Made by a program: the position numbers and the translations under genes. Below are positions 21,404 to 30,299 of a DNA stretch of 64,000 nucleotides, in pieces (the stretch's first letter is position 1; every line of letters begins with the position of its first letter). The notes below the pieces were generated by a model. That model ran no database searches. It was not told the DNA's origin and saw nothing but the letters and a program-made list of their open reading frames with translations. This DNA comes from Favolaschia claudopus (lineage: Eukaryota > Basidiomycota > Agaricomycetes > Agaricales > Mycenaceae): the NCBI GenBank assembly GCA_037176885.1, contig JAWWNJ010000029.1:1302001-1366000 (forward strand). Direction: 5' to 3'.

Positions 21404-22227
21404 CTACAACGCCAACACACTATTCTGCGACACCCTCTCCCTCTCCCTAACCTTCCTCCCAGGCCTCGTCACACACATCTGCAAATGCTCAAACCACCGC
21501 TCATCCCGCGGCGCCAGCCGAATATCGCTCGGCAGCATGAACGGCGTCGTATAGCTCCACGGATACTTCCTATCTAGTAGCAGGATGCGCATCATGCCCG
21601 GGCGTGGCGCAAGGTTGCGGTCGAAGGACTCGAGCTGTTCCGGGGAGATGGAGAGGGCTTTGAGGCGGAGGGTGGCTAGCGGGAGGACTTCGGCGTCGAT
21701 GATGTCGTGTGTGTATGGGGATTTTGCGGTGGGGCCGAGGTAGTCGACGTAGATGATGAGGACGTAGGAGTCTATATGGGGAGGGTTAGAAAAGCACAGC
21801 AAAGGATGGTATGGGATGAGGTGAGAGGAATCGAGGCGAAACGCACCGACGTGCTCGGGGTGGTGCATCAAGTCTAACGCACTGGCACTCGCACACCCGA
21901 TCGGGATGCTGAAATCGTCGCACCACTTTCCGATGGCTTTCAGCTGCTCGCTGTAGTCCGGCCCCAGCGCCTCCGCCTGCTTCGCGCGCTCGATATTCGA
22001 CTGGCAGTACGGCTTGTGCTCTTTCCAGTGCGCCTTTTGGCATTCTTTTGACTGCGGGCAAAAAAGGTGGGGTGAGTCCATCAATTTTATATTCCCTCGC
22101 GGTGGGGTGAGTAGGGAGGAGGAAGGAGACGCACACAGTATCGCACGACCCCACACCCTGCGCATCTCCGGAGGTCTATCCGCCTTGCAGTGCAATTTTC
22201 GCAGATTTCCGTCGGTTTTGCGGGCAT
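21404..22227 (-). CDS. Short MYND zinc-finger protein
   Basis: Three exons (22135-22227, 22051-21847 and 21771-21404) joined in frame (introns GTGCGT to CCGCAG and GTGCGT to ATATAG) give 222 codons including the stop. The N-terminal MYND finger spans residues about 9-50: C-E-N-C, RRCAGC, RYCSKECQ, HWKEHKPYC, with all eight zinc ligands present. MYND domains usually bind proline-rich partner peptides. After it come a helix-rich stretch (ERAKQAEALGPDYSEQLKAIGKWCDDF) and a conserved-looking block (DSYVLIIYVDYLG, LDRKYPWSYTTPFMLP). No SET or other catalytic domain is seen. The longer uninterrupted frame reading through intron 1 lacks the finger core and was not used. The promoter side (22230-22600) is non-coding. 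Confidence 0.8.
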
Positions 22228-22940
22228 CCTGTGTAAGGCCGCTCGAGCGGGTGACGAGTGAGGGAGAACGGATATAGAGAGGGAGGAGAGTCGGAGAGAG
22301 ATTTTTTGCGAAGAAGAGGCGGCTGGGAGACGAGGGCGACAACAAGGAGGGGTGTACAAGGGGGGAAGAGACGAGGTGAAAAGCACAGCCACGGAGTGAT
22401 TGTGTGTTTGGGCAGAAGGATGCCGGTGCCGATCCGGGATGTGCCGAGTTCTGATGGACGAATGGGAAACAATTGGAGACAATAAGGTAGCGAGAGAAGG
22501 GTGGTGGACGTTGGGGTGCGTCGGTGTGCCAGAATGGAATGGAAGGCAATTTGATTGGCAGGCCTGATTTGTTGTTTGAAGCGGGGATGGCAGTTCAGTG
22601 AGCACTGAGCAATTAATTACTCAACACGTCCGAGTCGATGGACCCGAAGTTGAAGTGATCCCAACGTATAGATCGATCGGGAAAAACAAGAGAAAATAAA
22701 GCATAAAAAACAGGTCTCTCATGCACAGAAGAAAGCCGCTAGTTCGAGAAAAATATACATCGATACCTTGCACGCATCCACGCATCCCACCTTCGAAGTT
22801 TCATGAAATGATCACTACAAACAGATTCAGCTGGCTGTTCGCGAGATGAAGCCAAGGCGACCCGTGCATACGTAACGAACACCTCGAATGGAACACTCGC
22901 AACATTAACAAAATTGAAAAACAATGCGGAAAGCTCGTAG

Positions 22941-23039
22941 CGACCTAATCCCGAGTCGAACGGGATACTCAGGCACTCCGCATAAACTGCTGGGGATGTT
23001 TCTGAATTTGTGCGGATGTGGACCCACCACCATCAGGCC
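22941..23039 (-). ncRNA. tRNA-like Pol III element B5
   Basis: Ends GGCCTGAT/ATTAGGTC (8 bp with two wobbles). D-like arm GTGG-TGGGT-CCAC. Middle stem TCCGC/GCGGA. T-arm TCCCG-TTCGACT-CGGGA. AAAAA at about 22917-22921 is the minus-strand T-run. Pairs with A8 in the same A-then-B order on this strand. Confidence 0.65.
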
Positions 23040-23286
23040 GTTCAAGGTTGGAGTCGAGCTGCAGGTTCAGTCCTACAAAGCGCCCGCAATAATGAGTGTG
23101 AAGTGAGAGAGCTTGAAGAAGGAATTCCGGAGCCCGACGGAGTATAAACCTTGAAAGAGACTCAGTTGAATGGAGGCCGAACGTAAAATAGGACACCTGG
23201 AGTCCTGCACTCAACCGAGAATCCCAAGGTAGCCTCAAAAGGGTTGAGAAACGCGGAGGCAAAAAAGAGAGAATCAAAGTTGCGCA

Positions 23287-23366
23287 TGGCTCGCCCCGAG
23301 TCGAACGGAAGCCTTGCTGCATTGCGAAGTATGTGTGCATCCAGAGCGGTCCACCGCTGTCGAGCC
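23287..23366 (-). ncRNA. tRNA-like Pol III element A8
   Basis: Ends GGCTCG/CGAGCC pair perfectly (other A copies have one G.U). D-like arm AGCGG-TGG-ACCGCT. T-arm TTCCG-TTCGACT-CGGGG. AAAAAA at 23261-23266 is the minus-strand T-run. Upstream flank TAACATACCCCTTAATTTCC as in A4 and A6. Confidence 0.6.
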
Positions 23367-23644
23367 GATGGAAATTAAGGGGTATGTTAGTAGATCTCAC
23401 AATATGTTAGGTCGACAGAGACGAGGAACACACCATTTGGTTCATCCCTGCTGTTAGTTGTCAGGCTCGCCCTTCTCTGTATCTTCCGTCCAAGACAAGC
23501 GGAATTCCTGATCACCTCCTTTCCTTCTTCCGAACCAGAATTCAACCAACAAGTAGACACGCATATATGTATACCGTATGTTGGAACGCGGTGCTTACCT
23601 CCTTCTCCACGAGTTCCAAGATCTGCGAAGACCGAGCCCTGTAA

Positions 23645-23725
23645 TTCATCCACCACGCCGGTGGGGAACGCATACGCACAACCTATCCTCAAGCACAGAC
23701 ACCTACCGTTCGATTCGGGTGACGG
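23645..23725 (+). ncRNA. Possible decayed tRNA-like element
   Basis: A T-arm-like CTACCG-TTCGATT-CGGGTG lies at about 23702-23719, with TTTT about 20 nt later. The 5' half is not recognisable. Confidence 0.25.
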
Positions 23726-23989
23726 CGGTTGTTAGAATTGTTTTATTTTGAGCTGTGACGAGTCGACGGCATCGTGAGCTTGTCAATGCCCATACCGTCG
23801 TGTTGTCTCAGTGGAAGTGGAGGAAGGATGTAATGACATAGCAGTTCTTTTCTTCAGTATATACCTCGTGCATCGTACATCGGCAAGCAACTTCTTTTTA
23901 GCTAGCAGCTAGCGACTTGACATGTTCATGATAGATGATAACTTGCCTCGAACACTGACGGCTGAGATCTCGACGGCCGAGATGGATTT

Positions 23990-25573
23990 TCAAGCCTCGG
24001 CGGCGTTGGTGGTGGGGCAGTCGCGGGAGATGTGTCTGTGGAGGAGGGGGTTAGTTGGGTGCGTGGGTGCGGAGAGGGAGAAGAAATGGGATGAAGGAGG
24101 GAAGGGGGAAGGGAAGGAACGAGGAACGAGGCGAGGGAGGGAGGGGGAACGACGAAGGGGGTCGGGTCAATGGGGAGGGATGGAGAGGCGAGAAGAGGAG
24201 GGAGTATAGCAAAGAATAAAAGAGAGGGAGGCGACGAAGGTGCGCCGATATGAGCAAGGGAGAACGGCGACAACAAGCGACGACGGAAGGAAAGAAGAAA
24301 CAAAGAAACAAAGACAAACGAAACACAAAAACGCACCCCTCGCTACCACACGTATAACACGCGCGCTTCTGCGCCTGCGTACAGTCGCGACTGATGTGGC
24401 CCTGTAAACGTCGATGTCAGTCAAGACTCCTACAAAATAACAGCAAAACAACGAAACAACGCACCACGCCCCCACAATTATAACACTTGCTCCCCTGCAC
24501 GCAGTCGCGGCTTAGATGCCCGACGCCGCCGCACGAGTAGCACGTCTTCGTGTGGTTCCCTCCGCCTCCGCCGCTGGAGCCGAAGGCGCCACTGGAGGCG
24601 TAGCCGGAGGAGTACCCGGAGGAGGAGGAGCTGAAAGGTTATAAGAAATACGGGCGATAGGAGGAAGGGAGAGGGAGGGGAGAGGGAGGGCAGGGATGAA
24701 AGAATAGGGGACGGGTGGGGTTGGGATTGGAGGAGAAAAGAGGAGACGCACCCAGACTCGGGGCACGACCTCGCTATGTGGCCCGTCTTGCCGCACTTGT
24801 AGCATTCAGGGCCCGAGCGCGCGTTGTTGCCGCCGCCTGAGGAGGTGGAGTCGGGGCAGTCGCGGGACTGTGTGCGTACGTCCGTCAGTATTATGATGCG
24901 AAGTAACACGAAGAGCAAGGGGAATGAAGAGGAGAGAGGGGGGAGAGGGCGAGAAAGAAATGGGAGAGACGCACGATATGTCCCTCCTGCCCGCACTTAT
25001 AGCACGACTTGGGCTTCGCCTCCATAGTGCAGTCGCGCGAGACGTGGCCTTCCAGGCCGCCTGTGCATTGGGTCGGATTAGCGTTTGTTGATTGAGAGGC
25101 GGAAGGCGAGGATGGGGTGGGGACGTACAGTTGTAGCTGAATAAATCGCAGGGGACGGGATCACGATTCCGCAAATATCAAGAATAAGAAGAGGGCATCC
25201 GCACCAGGTGGGCGTCCCAGCCTTGGGGCACGAAGCGGCTTGGTGGCCGACTGTATGCATCCCATCCATGCACGACGAAGAGAGATCGACGCATTTGATT
25301 TGTCGGTCACGGTTTGACGAATCCACAGCGAGGCACGATGAACGACAGCGAAAAGTTGTATTCCACCCACGCCGTCGACAGGTGTATAGTGAGTGTATTT
25401 TCGATGGACATTGATATTGATATATGAAGGAGAAAAAGATCATGTAAATCGTCAGCATCCGCGTCCCCGATAGGTAAGAGGTGAGAGATATAGGGGCAGG
25501 GGGGGGAAAGGCACAGCAACAACGACGACAACGCACATCCACCGCAGTTAAAGCATCCTCGAGCACCTGACAT
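23990..25573 (-). CDS. GIS2: GIS2/CNBP-type protein with seven CCHC zinc knuckles
   Basis: Predicted single-stranded nucleic-acid (mRNA) binding protein of the CNBP/Gis2/Byr3 family, linked in other fungi to translation and RNA granules. The ATG at 25573 starts MSGARGCFNC. Exon joining gives seven C-X2-C-X4-H-X4-C knuckles: CFNCGGFGHQAASC, CYNCGLEGHVSRDC, CYKCGQEGHIVRDC, CYKCGKTGHIARSC, CYSCGGVGHLSRDC, then two more near the end (HISRDC twice), closing with TTNAAEA and TGA at 23990-23992. A Gly/Ser-rich linker sits between knuckles 4 and 5. Seven knuckles is the usual number for the family. Most introns split a knuckle, and the first is unusually long (about 280 nt). Upstream (25740-25800) are repeated GTGACG/CACGTC-like motifs. 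Confidence 0.85.
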
Positions 25574-25970
25574 CTTCTTTTCAATACTCGTCTTCAAATT
25601 CTTCTGCGGTCAAGGGTAAGTAAAGGGTGAGCTAGAGGTAGATGGGGGTCAGCAAGACGGGACGGAGGCAGCAGGGAGCGGGATGGGCGGACCTGGGGCG
25701 GGGGTGGTGGTGGTGGGAGGAGGAAGAGGAGCGAAAATGCTGGATGTCACGCGGTCACGACACGTCATGATGGGTGATGTGGTGACGGAGTGACGGACAC
25801 CACTTGCTCGCGGATTTCATTGAGATTTCATGTGGCTCGCCGACGAGCGGTCTGCTCTAGCTATCGACTGGTCTCGATTCTGGGATGCCCTCAACCATGA
25901 ACCAACAGGCCAAAGACAGTCAAACACTGCCCCACCCAGACGACCGGAATCCGAAGAACTGTAAATTCCG

Positions 25971-26250
25971 ACTTCTTCGGGTTTTGGAAGTCTACTTACA
26001 ATCTGGAACGATGAATGAAATGTGGACTGGACCCAGCTCTTTCGAAACCCCTTCGAACGCCTACTATCACCTTTCTCGAAGTCGAGCACGAAGACACCGC
26101 ATCTTTCAAATTTCACCTCACCTAAGACTTCTTCGGGTTTTGGAAGTCTACAATCCGGAACGATGAATGAAATGTTCAAATACAGTTGTATCATAGCACA
26201 GCACGAACGTCACGCATCTTTCAAGACTTTCTCCTCATCTAGCAATCATG
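25971..26250. repeat. Local direct repeats
   Basis: The block starting CTTCTTCGGGTTTTGGAAG and running to GATGAATGAAATGT occurs at about 25972-26022 and 26127-26177. A second block (GCATCTTTCAA ... CTCA.CTA) occurs at about 26099 and 26214. The array is a partial duplication with a period of about 110-157 bp, with no gene in it. Confidence 0.6.
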
Positions 26251-26307
26251 ATCACTGTTCTTATTCGAATCCGAGTCGGATATCCCCCGGTATGTGTATA
26301 TTCCCCT

Positions 26308-26405
26308 TGCTGATCGATTGCGGAGGGTCCGCCCACGTCTCAGGTGCTAATTCATGTACGATGGCTGACTGAGCGTGATGCCCGTTCGACTCGGGGTCGA
26401 GCAGA
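26308..26405 (+). ncRNA. tRNA-like Pol III element G1
   Basis: D-like arm GCGG-AGGGT-CCGC. Perfect middle stem CTCAG/CTGAG, a sequence unlike the other subfamilies. T-arm GCCCG-TTCGACT-CGGGG. The end pairing (TGCT..TCGA with TCGAGCA) needs a 2-nt bulge. TTTTT at about 26439-26443. Confidence 0.55.
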
Positions 26406-26640
26406 ATGGGTCTCCGTTCTCGACTGCTTTATGTTCTCTTTTTCAGGTGACTGGTATTTTCGTTTGCCGCTCTTTTACTTACCTTGAAGTAAATTAAGTA
26501 GATCCCATCTATTGCACCAAACTGCTCTTATCGCATCTCTACCAAATGTCAGCACACTCCTCGCTCGATAGCAAGGAACACAAAATTTGCATCCGCATGC
26601 AATGTCACTCATCCTACACAGACAACCCTTGATGAACTTG

Positions 26641-26730
26641 CTGCTCGATGGCAGTCGTTCCGCCTCTAGAGCTCTTCAGCAAATGCCGAGGATCTTGGTG
26701 GACGACCCGTTCGATTCCGGGTCGAGCAGA
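26641..26730 (+). ncRNA. tRNA-like Pol III element G2
   Basis: Perfect 8-bp ends CTGCTCGA/TCGAGCAG. D-like arm GGCAG/CCGCC with one mismatch. T-arm GACCCG-TTCGATT-CCGGGTC. Possible middle stem CCTC/GAGG. TTTT at about 26753. Confidence 0.55.
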
Positions 26731-26840
26731 TTCGCCGTCTATTCTTCCGTTATTTTACCCTGCATTTCTTTCGTTTTACCCCACAAACAAACAAATATTC
26801 ATTGCTAATCAAGTTATACTCCCAGTCTAGAGGTCGCATA

Positions 26841-26930
26841 TGCTCAATGGTGGCTCCTCCGCATGCACACGTGAATATATCCCGTCCCTATCCACTCAGA
26901 GGAAAGCCCGGTCGATACGGGTTCGAGCAG
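26841..26930 (+). ncRNA. tRNA-like Pol III element G3
   Basis: Ends TGCTCAA/TTCGAGCA (one bulge). D-like arm GTGG-CTCCT-CCGC. The T-arm loop is mutated to GTCGATA within GCCCG/CGGGT. TTTTT at about 26954. Probably decaying. Confidence 0.45.
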
Positions 26931-27014
26931 ATGCAACACTCGCCTCCGTTCTCTTTTTGTCTGATTCCTAGTAAGTTCGGTCTCATCAGCCCTTCATTTC
27001 GAGTGAAAACTGAT

Positions 27015-27125
27015 AGCCTGATAGTGGTGGACACCGCATTTGCACCAGGTCAGCAAGGGTTGAGCCCGAGAGCACGCCATCACAGTCACAGATGCGCGGC
27101 ACCCGTTCGACTCGGGGTTGGGTTA
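27015..27125 (+). ncRNA. tRNA-like Pol III element, B-like
   Basis: Ends AGCCTGA/TTGGGTT pair through wobbles. Box-A-like TAGTGGTGG as in subfamily B. D-like arm GTGG/CCGC. T-arm CACCCG-TTCGACT-CGGGG. TTTTT at about 27145-27149. Confidence 0.5.
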
Positions 27126-27540
27126 TGTAGCGACCGCTGACATCTTTTTCGTTTTTTCCTTTCTCCGATAAGGTTATCTCCTAATGCCTTGTCAGTGTGT
27201 CGCAAAGTCCGGCGGAAACAAGTTTTTGTCGGAGCGGTGAGCCATGCCTCGGTGATTCAACAGCAAATTGACTTGGAATGCACATTTCCCCTCAACATTC
27301 TGCATTATATCAATATCTCATCCACTTCGAACCACGAGTCCATGACGAATCCTGTTCTGGTCGATAGCGATTGCACAGTCCAGTACCGCATTTTCGTGCA
27401 GCTCGAAATGACAGAAGCTGACGTTCAGTAGGCCGACTGTCCTAGAGTACACCGGCGGGGTGACTTTATGTCTCTCCTTTCGTGAGTGAATTTCTGGCTC
27501 AAATGCAGCAGGCAATGAGTCGCTCATTATTCATAGCACT

Positions 27541-27634
27541 ATGCAAGGCGATGGCCACCGAATCAAGATCAAATCTACTACTTAGCTCCAGTCCATAACG
27601 TTGGAGCTCTCATTCGAGTCGGGGTTGGAGCATA
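27541..27634 (+). ncRNA. Decayed tRNA-like element
   Basis: Ends ATGCAA../TTGGAGCAT, D-like GGCGATGGCCACC, B-box variant TTCGAGT with only one T-stem strand intact (CGGGG). TTTTTT at 27651-27656 in terminator position. Confidence 0.4.
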
Positions 27635-27844
27635 TACGTCTCGGTGTCGATTTTTTCTCTTCTTTTTGTGCGTTCGATCCGAATTATATATCTGATCAAA
27701 GTTTTGTGGAGATTTTAGTGCTGCTGGATTTCGAATTCCATCAAGTACTTAGTTCCGATGGGGAGAGAAGTGCCGGCGTGGTGAGCCTTCTCCAATTTCA
27801 TTTACAATGCTTCAGTGACCTGTTATAGGTCTGTCTGTTCGAGA

Positions 27845-27926
27845 GGTTCGATGACGGGCAGCCTGCATATGAGGTTAATCGCCAACGTCGATGAACAGAA
27901 TGCCTGTTCAACTCGACATCGAGTCA
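27845..27926 (+). ncRNA. Decayed tRNA-like element
   Basis: Long end pairing GGTTCGATG/CATCGAGTC (9 bp with two wobbles), T-arm core CCTG-TTCAACT-CGACA with a poor stem, and no T-run soon after. Confidence 0.35.
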
Positions 27927-28065
27927 TAAGTCTTCGAGCCTGCTGTTGTTGCACCATGGGATCCCTCGCTTCCTCTACCAAGCTTGATAAGGTACTTACC
28001 CCACGGGCCAAGCAGTTCTGTCAACAAATCGTCGAGTGGGAGGAAGCACAGCAGGTCATGACTCG

Positions 28066-28148
28066 GGCCCCGAATTCTCATTCACTGTGACAGGGATGGC
28101 GGAAACTCACTGCATGTGCAGGTTTCCCGTTCGATTCGGGAGGGGCAT
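28066..28148 (+). ncRNA. Partial tRNA-like element
   Basis: A good T-arm TCCCG-TTCGATT-CGGGA at about 28127-28143 follows a CTGCA..TGCAG hairpin. Only a short GCCCC/GGGGC end pairing is found. TTTTT at about 28169-28173. Confidence 0.35.
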
Positions 28149-28409
28149 TTGATCGTGGTGTTGGGACCTTTTTGGATCAACTTCGGTGCCCCTATGTACT
28201 AGTCAATATTACCGACTGTGATTTCCGCATATTCTTGAAGCTGGTAGGTATGTTTCAACCCCGTTATTCAACCCAATTTGAACCTGAGTAATTGATATTA
28301 TTTCTGAAAAGGACAAATTGAATACAGTATATCTGCCTGACAGTCAACTTTAACCGTGGCCATCTGACATAATGCAAGGGAAGTGTGTAGCTGCAGCGCC
28401 GCCAGTAGA

Positions 28410-28545
28410 AGAAATTCATCCAACGATAGAAGAAATACGGCTTCAACGGCGGAATAACTGTCGACGCGGCAAGAATATCGGCGTACGTCGAGAGGAAGTC
28501 AACCCATGCCCACACGCGCGGCCATAGATCTGGGACGATGGACAC
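28410..28545 (-). pseudogene. Relic of a MYND-family protein
   Basis: The minus-strand frame contains LWPRVWAWVDFLSTYADIL followed by PPLKPYFFYRWMNFF, which aligns with ALWPRVWAWIDFLSTFANLL and PLTPDFIYEGMCF in the intact 603-aa MYND protein at 39113-41083. Neither the MHPxLxL start nor the zinc finger is present nearby, and flanking frames are broken. Probably a fragment left by duplication and decay. Confidence 0.6.
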
Positions 28546-28599
28546 GGGGGAAGGAAATGGCTTGGCGACGAGACAGGAGACATGAATCATCCATCAGAC

Positions 28600-29226
28600 A
28601 GACTTGAGAGGACGTTTTAGAATACACGCGCAGACAACGCATAGTTGCTGAGGACCCGAATGCCAGTGACGTACTGAGATTGAACAGGGTTAGCACGAAC
28701 ATACCCGGGCAATTTGAGTAGTGCCAGTGAGATCTCTAGAGTCTAGTAGACTTTGAGTTTGGTCATGGAACATATGTTTGCTAGTGCCACGAAAAGGGCT
28801 TCACTCCCAAAAGAAGCGCAATGGGGTCGGCGAGTTTGCTAATTCAGCGAATCCATCGGGCAGAGGAGCAGGAAGTGCTGCGCGGTGGTGGTTTGGTGGT
28901 GGTGGTGGGGACGAGGGAAGTGTCACACTCACGTGATGTTGGTTGATCTTCGTCACATCAATCGGACCCGCAAGACTTACTTGTCCTATGAGTGCTGAGG
29001 GGAAGTTCAAATCAAGTCGCTCTGCCTGAAGCTCCACTTTTATCATCATGACCGTGTAACAGAAAGGGTAGGGTGTAGCTGCAAGTTGCGGCGTAAGACG
29101 AGCAGGTTTCAGTTTTCGTCCGGATCATGCCCAAATCATGCCGAGGTGGCAAACAAAGCAATAACAAATGGCCGTGACCTGTGTGACACTCGTCTTTGTC
29201 CTTCTCCCTCATCATTGACGTCCACA
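28600..29226. other. Intergenic, no gene supported
   Basis: Upstream region of the next gene. Contains a GGTGGTGG repeat run at about 28882-28911 and no coding signal that I can defend. Confidence 0.4.
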
Positions 29227-30280
29227 ATGCCCCTACAAAACATTCGACCTGCGTTCCCGCCAGAAATCGAACGAGAGATATTCGAAATCTGCGCTTTGAT
29301 GCGCCCCGTCTCTGTCCCCAATCTCATGCTTGTAGCGTGGCGGGTGAAAGAATGGTTCGTCTGCTTCCCGAAAAATAATCTGAAATATTCGAATCACTGT
29401 TAAAATCAGGGTTGAGCCACTTCTCTATCATACAATTGCAGTGGAATACACCGCCGCATTAGAGCCATATCCAATTTTCACCTGGGAAGCTCTGCTCTCC
29501 GCTCTACGTACCAAGCCGACGACATTCTTCGCCGGCGCGGTCAGAAACCTCAGTGTTCTAGGCCGTCCGTCATCAATCGAGACGCACCAGATCGCTGATC
29601 AAGCCTCTCAGTTCGTGTCCGTCTGCACCGGCGTCAAGAATCTGGATCTCTATTGCATACCGTTCCACGACCATATCGCGGTCCTTGGCAATCTACGCCC
29701 CATCCGCCTTGCGATGGAATCCGCATATATCTCACCCAATGGAGGCATTCCAGCAACGCATCCTTTTTTCTCCCGAGTCACTCACCTGCAGCTCGGATCT
29801 TACACAGCAGCACGGGAAATGCATGATGAACTTGATCTAGGGGCGCAGCTGGCCTCCCTGCCCTGCGTCACTCACATTTCCGGCGAAGACCTCAGCGATG
29901 CCGAAATCTCAGGGATTTTAGCCGTCTGCGCGGGACTGCAAGTCTTTGTCAACATCGTGATGGTAGACTCGGATGACGACATGGATTCGATTTGCGACCG
30001 ACGCTATGTCAAGCTGCGTTGCAGTTTGCCTCTATTTGACTGGCAGCTCGGAGTTTATGCCGGCAAAGATTATTGGAGGCGGGCGGAAGAAATCATCGCT
30101 TCACGCGCGGAAGGGGAGCTCGATCGTGCGTCGGTTTCTGTCCCATATGCGCCTAATTTTTCCTTATACTGACAACTGGCTACAGCGGACACATTCTGCG
30201 TGTACGATGATGAACTTCAACAAAACCCTCCGTCGGTCCGTCACACGGTATCTTCAGACTCCGAAGACGAAGAGGAATAG
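29227..30280 (+). CDS. F-box-like protein
   Basis: Three exons. The ATG at 29227 starts MPLQNIRPAFPPEIEREIFE, an F-box-like helix followed by the family-typical PNLMLVAWRVKEW. The first intron (GTTCGT to AAAATCAG, ending at about 29408) joins TG to G and restores WVEPLLYHTIAVE. The long middle exon runs from there to about residue 280 with LRR-like strands (VRNLSVLG, VKNLDLYCI, VTHLQLGS). The last intron (GTGCGT to CTACAG) leads to an acidic tail (SSDSEDEEE) and TAG at 30278-30280. By family it would be an SCF adaptor, though the F-box is divergent and the substrate is unknown. Confidence 0.7.
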
Positions 30281-30299
30281 ATATCTACCAGTTCGCGTC

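Noticed and set aside
21404..22549. Single 381-codon exon for the MYND protein
   Set aside because: The uninterrupted frame translates intron 1 and loses the first half of the zinc finger. Splicing at GTGCGT/CCGCAG restores RYCSKECQ.
4047..28150. tRNA-like elements as ordinary tRNA genes with introns
   Set aside because: The long middle loop does not yield U33 plus a consistent anticodon in copies of the same subfamily, the D-loops are too short, and the loop sequence is not conserved next to the stem as an intron-bearing anticodon loop would be. The true tRNA-Gly at 55822 shows how a normal one looks.
4047..28150. tRNA-like elements as SINEs
   Set aside because: They end at the acceptor-like stem, with no tRNA-unrelated body, no 3' tail and no target-site duplications. 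Copies sit in duplicated blocks that include their flanks.
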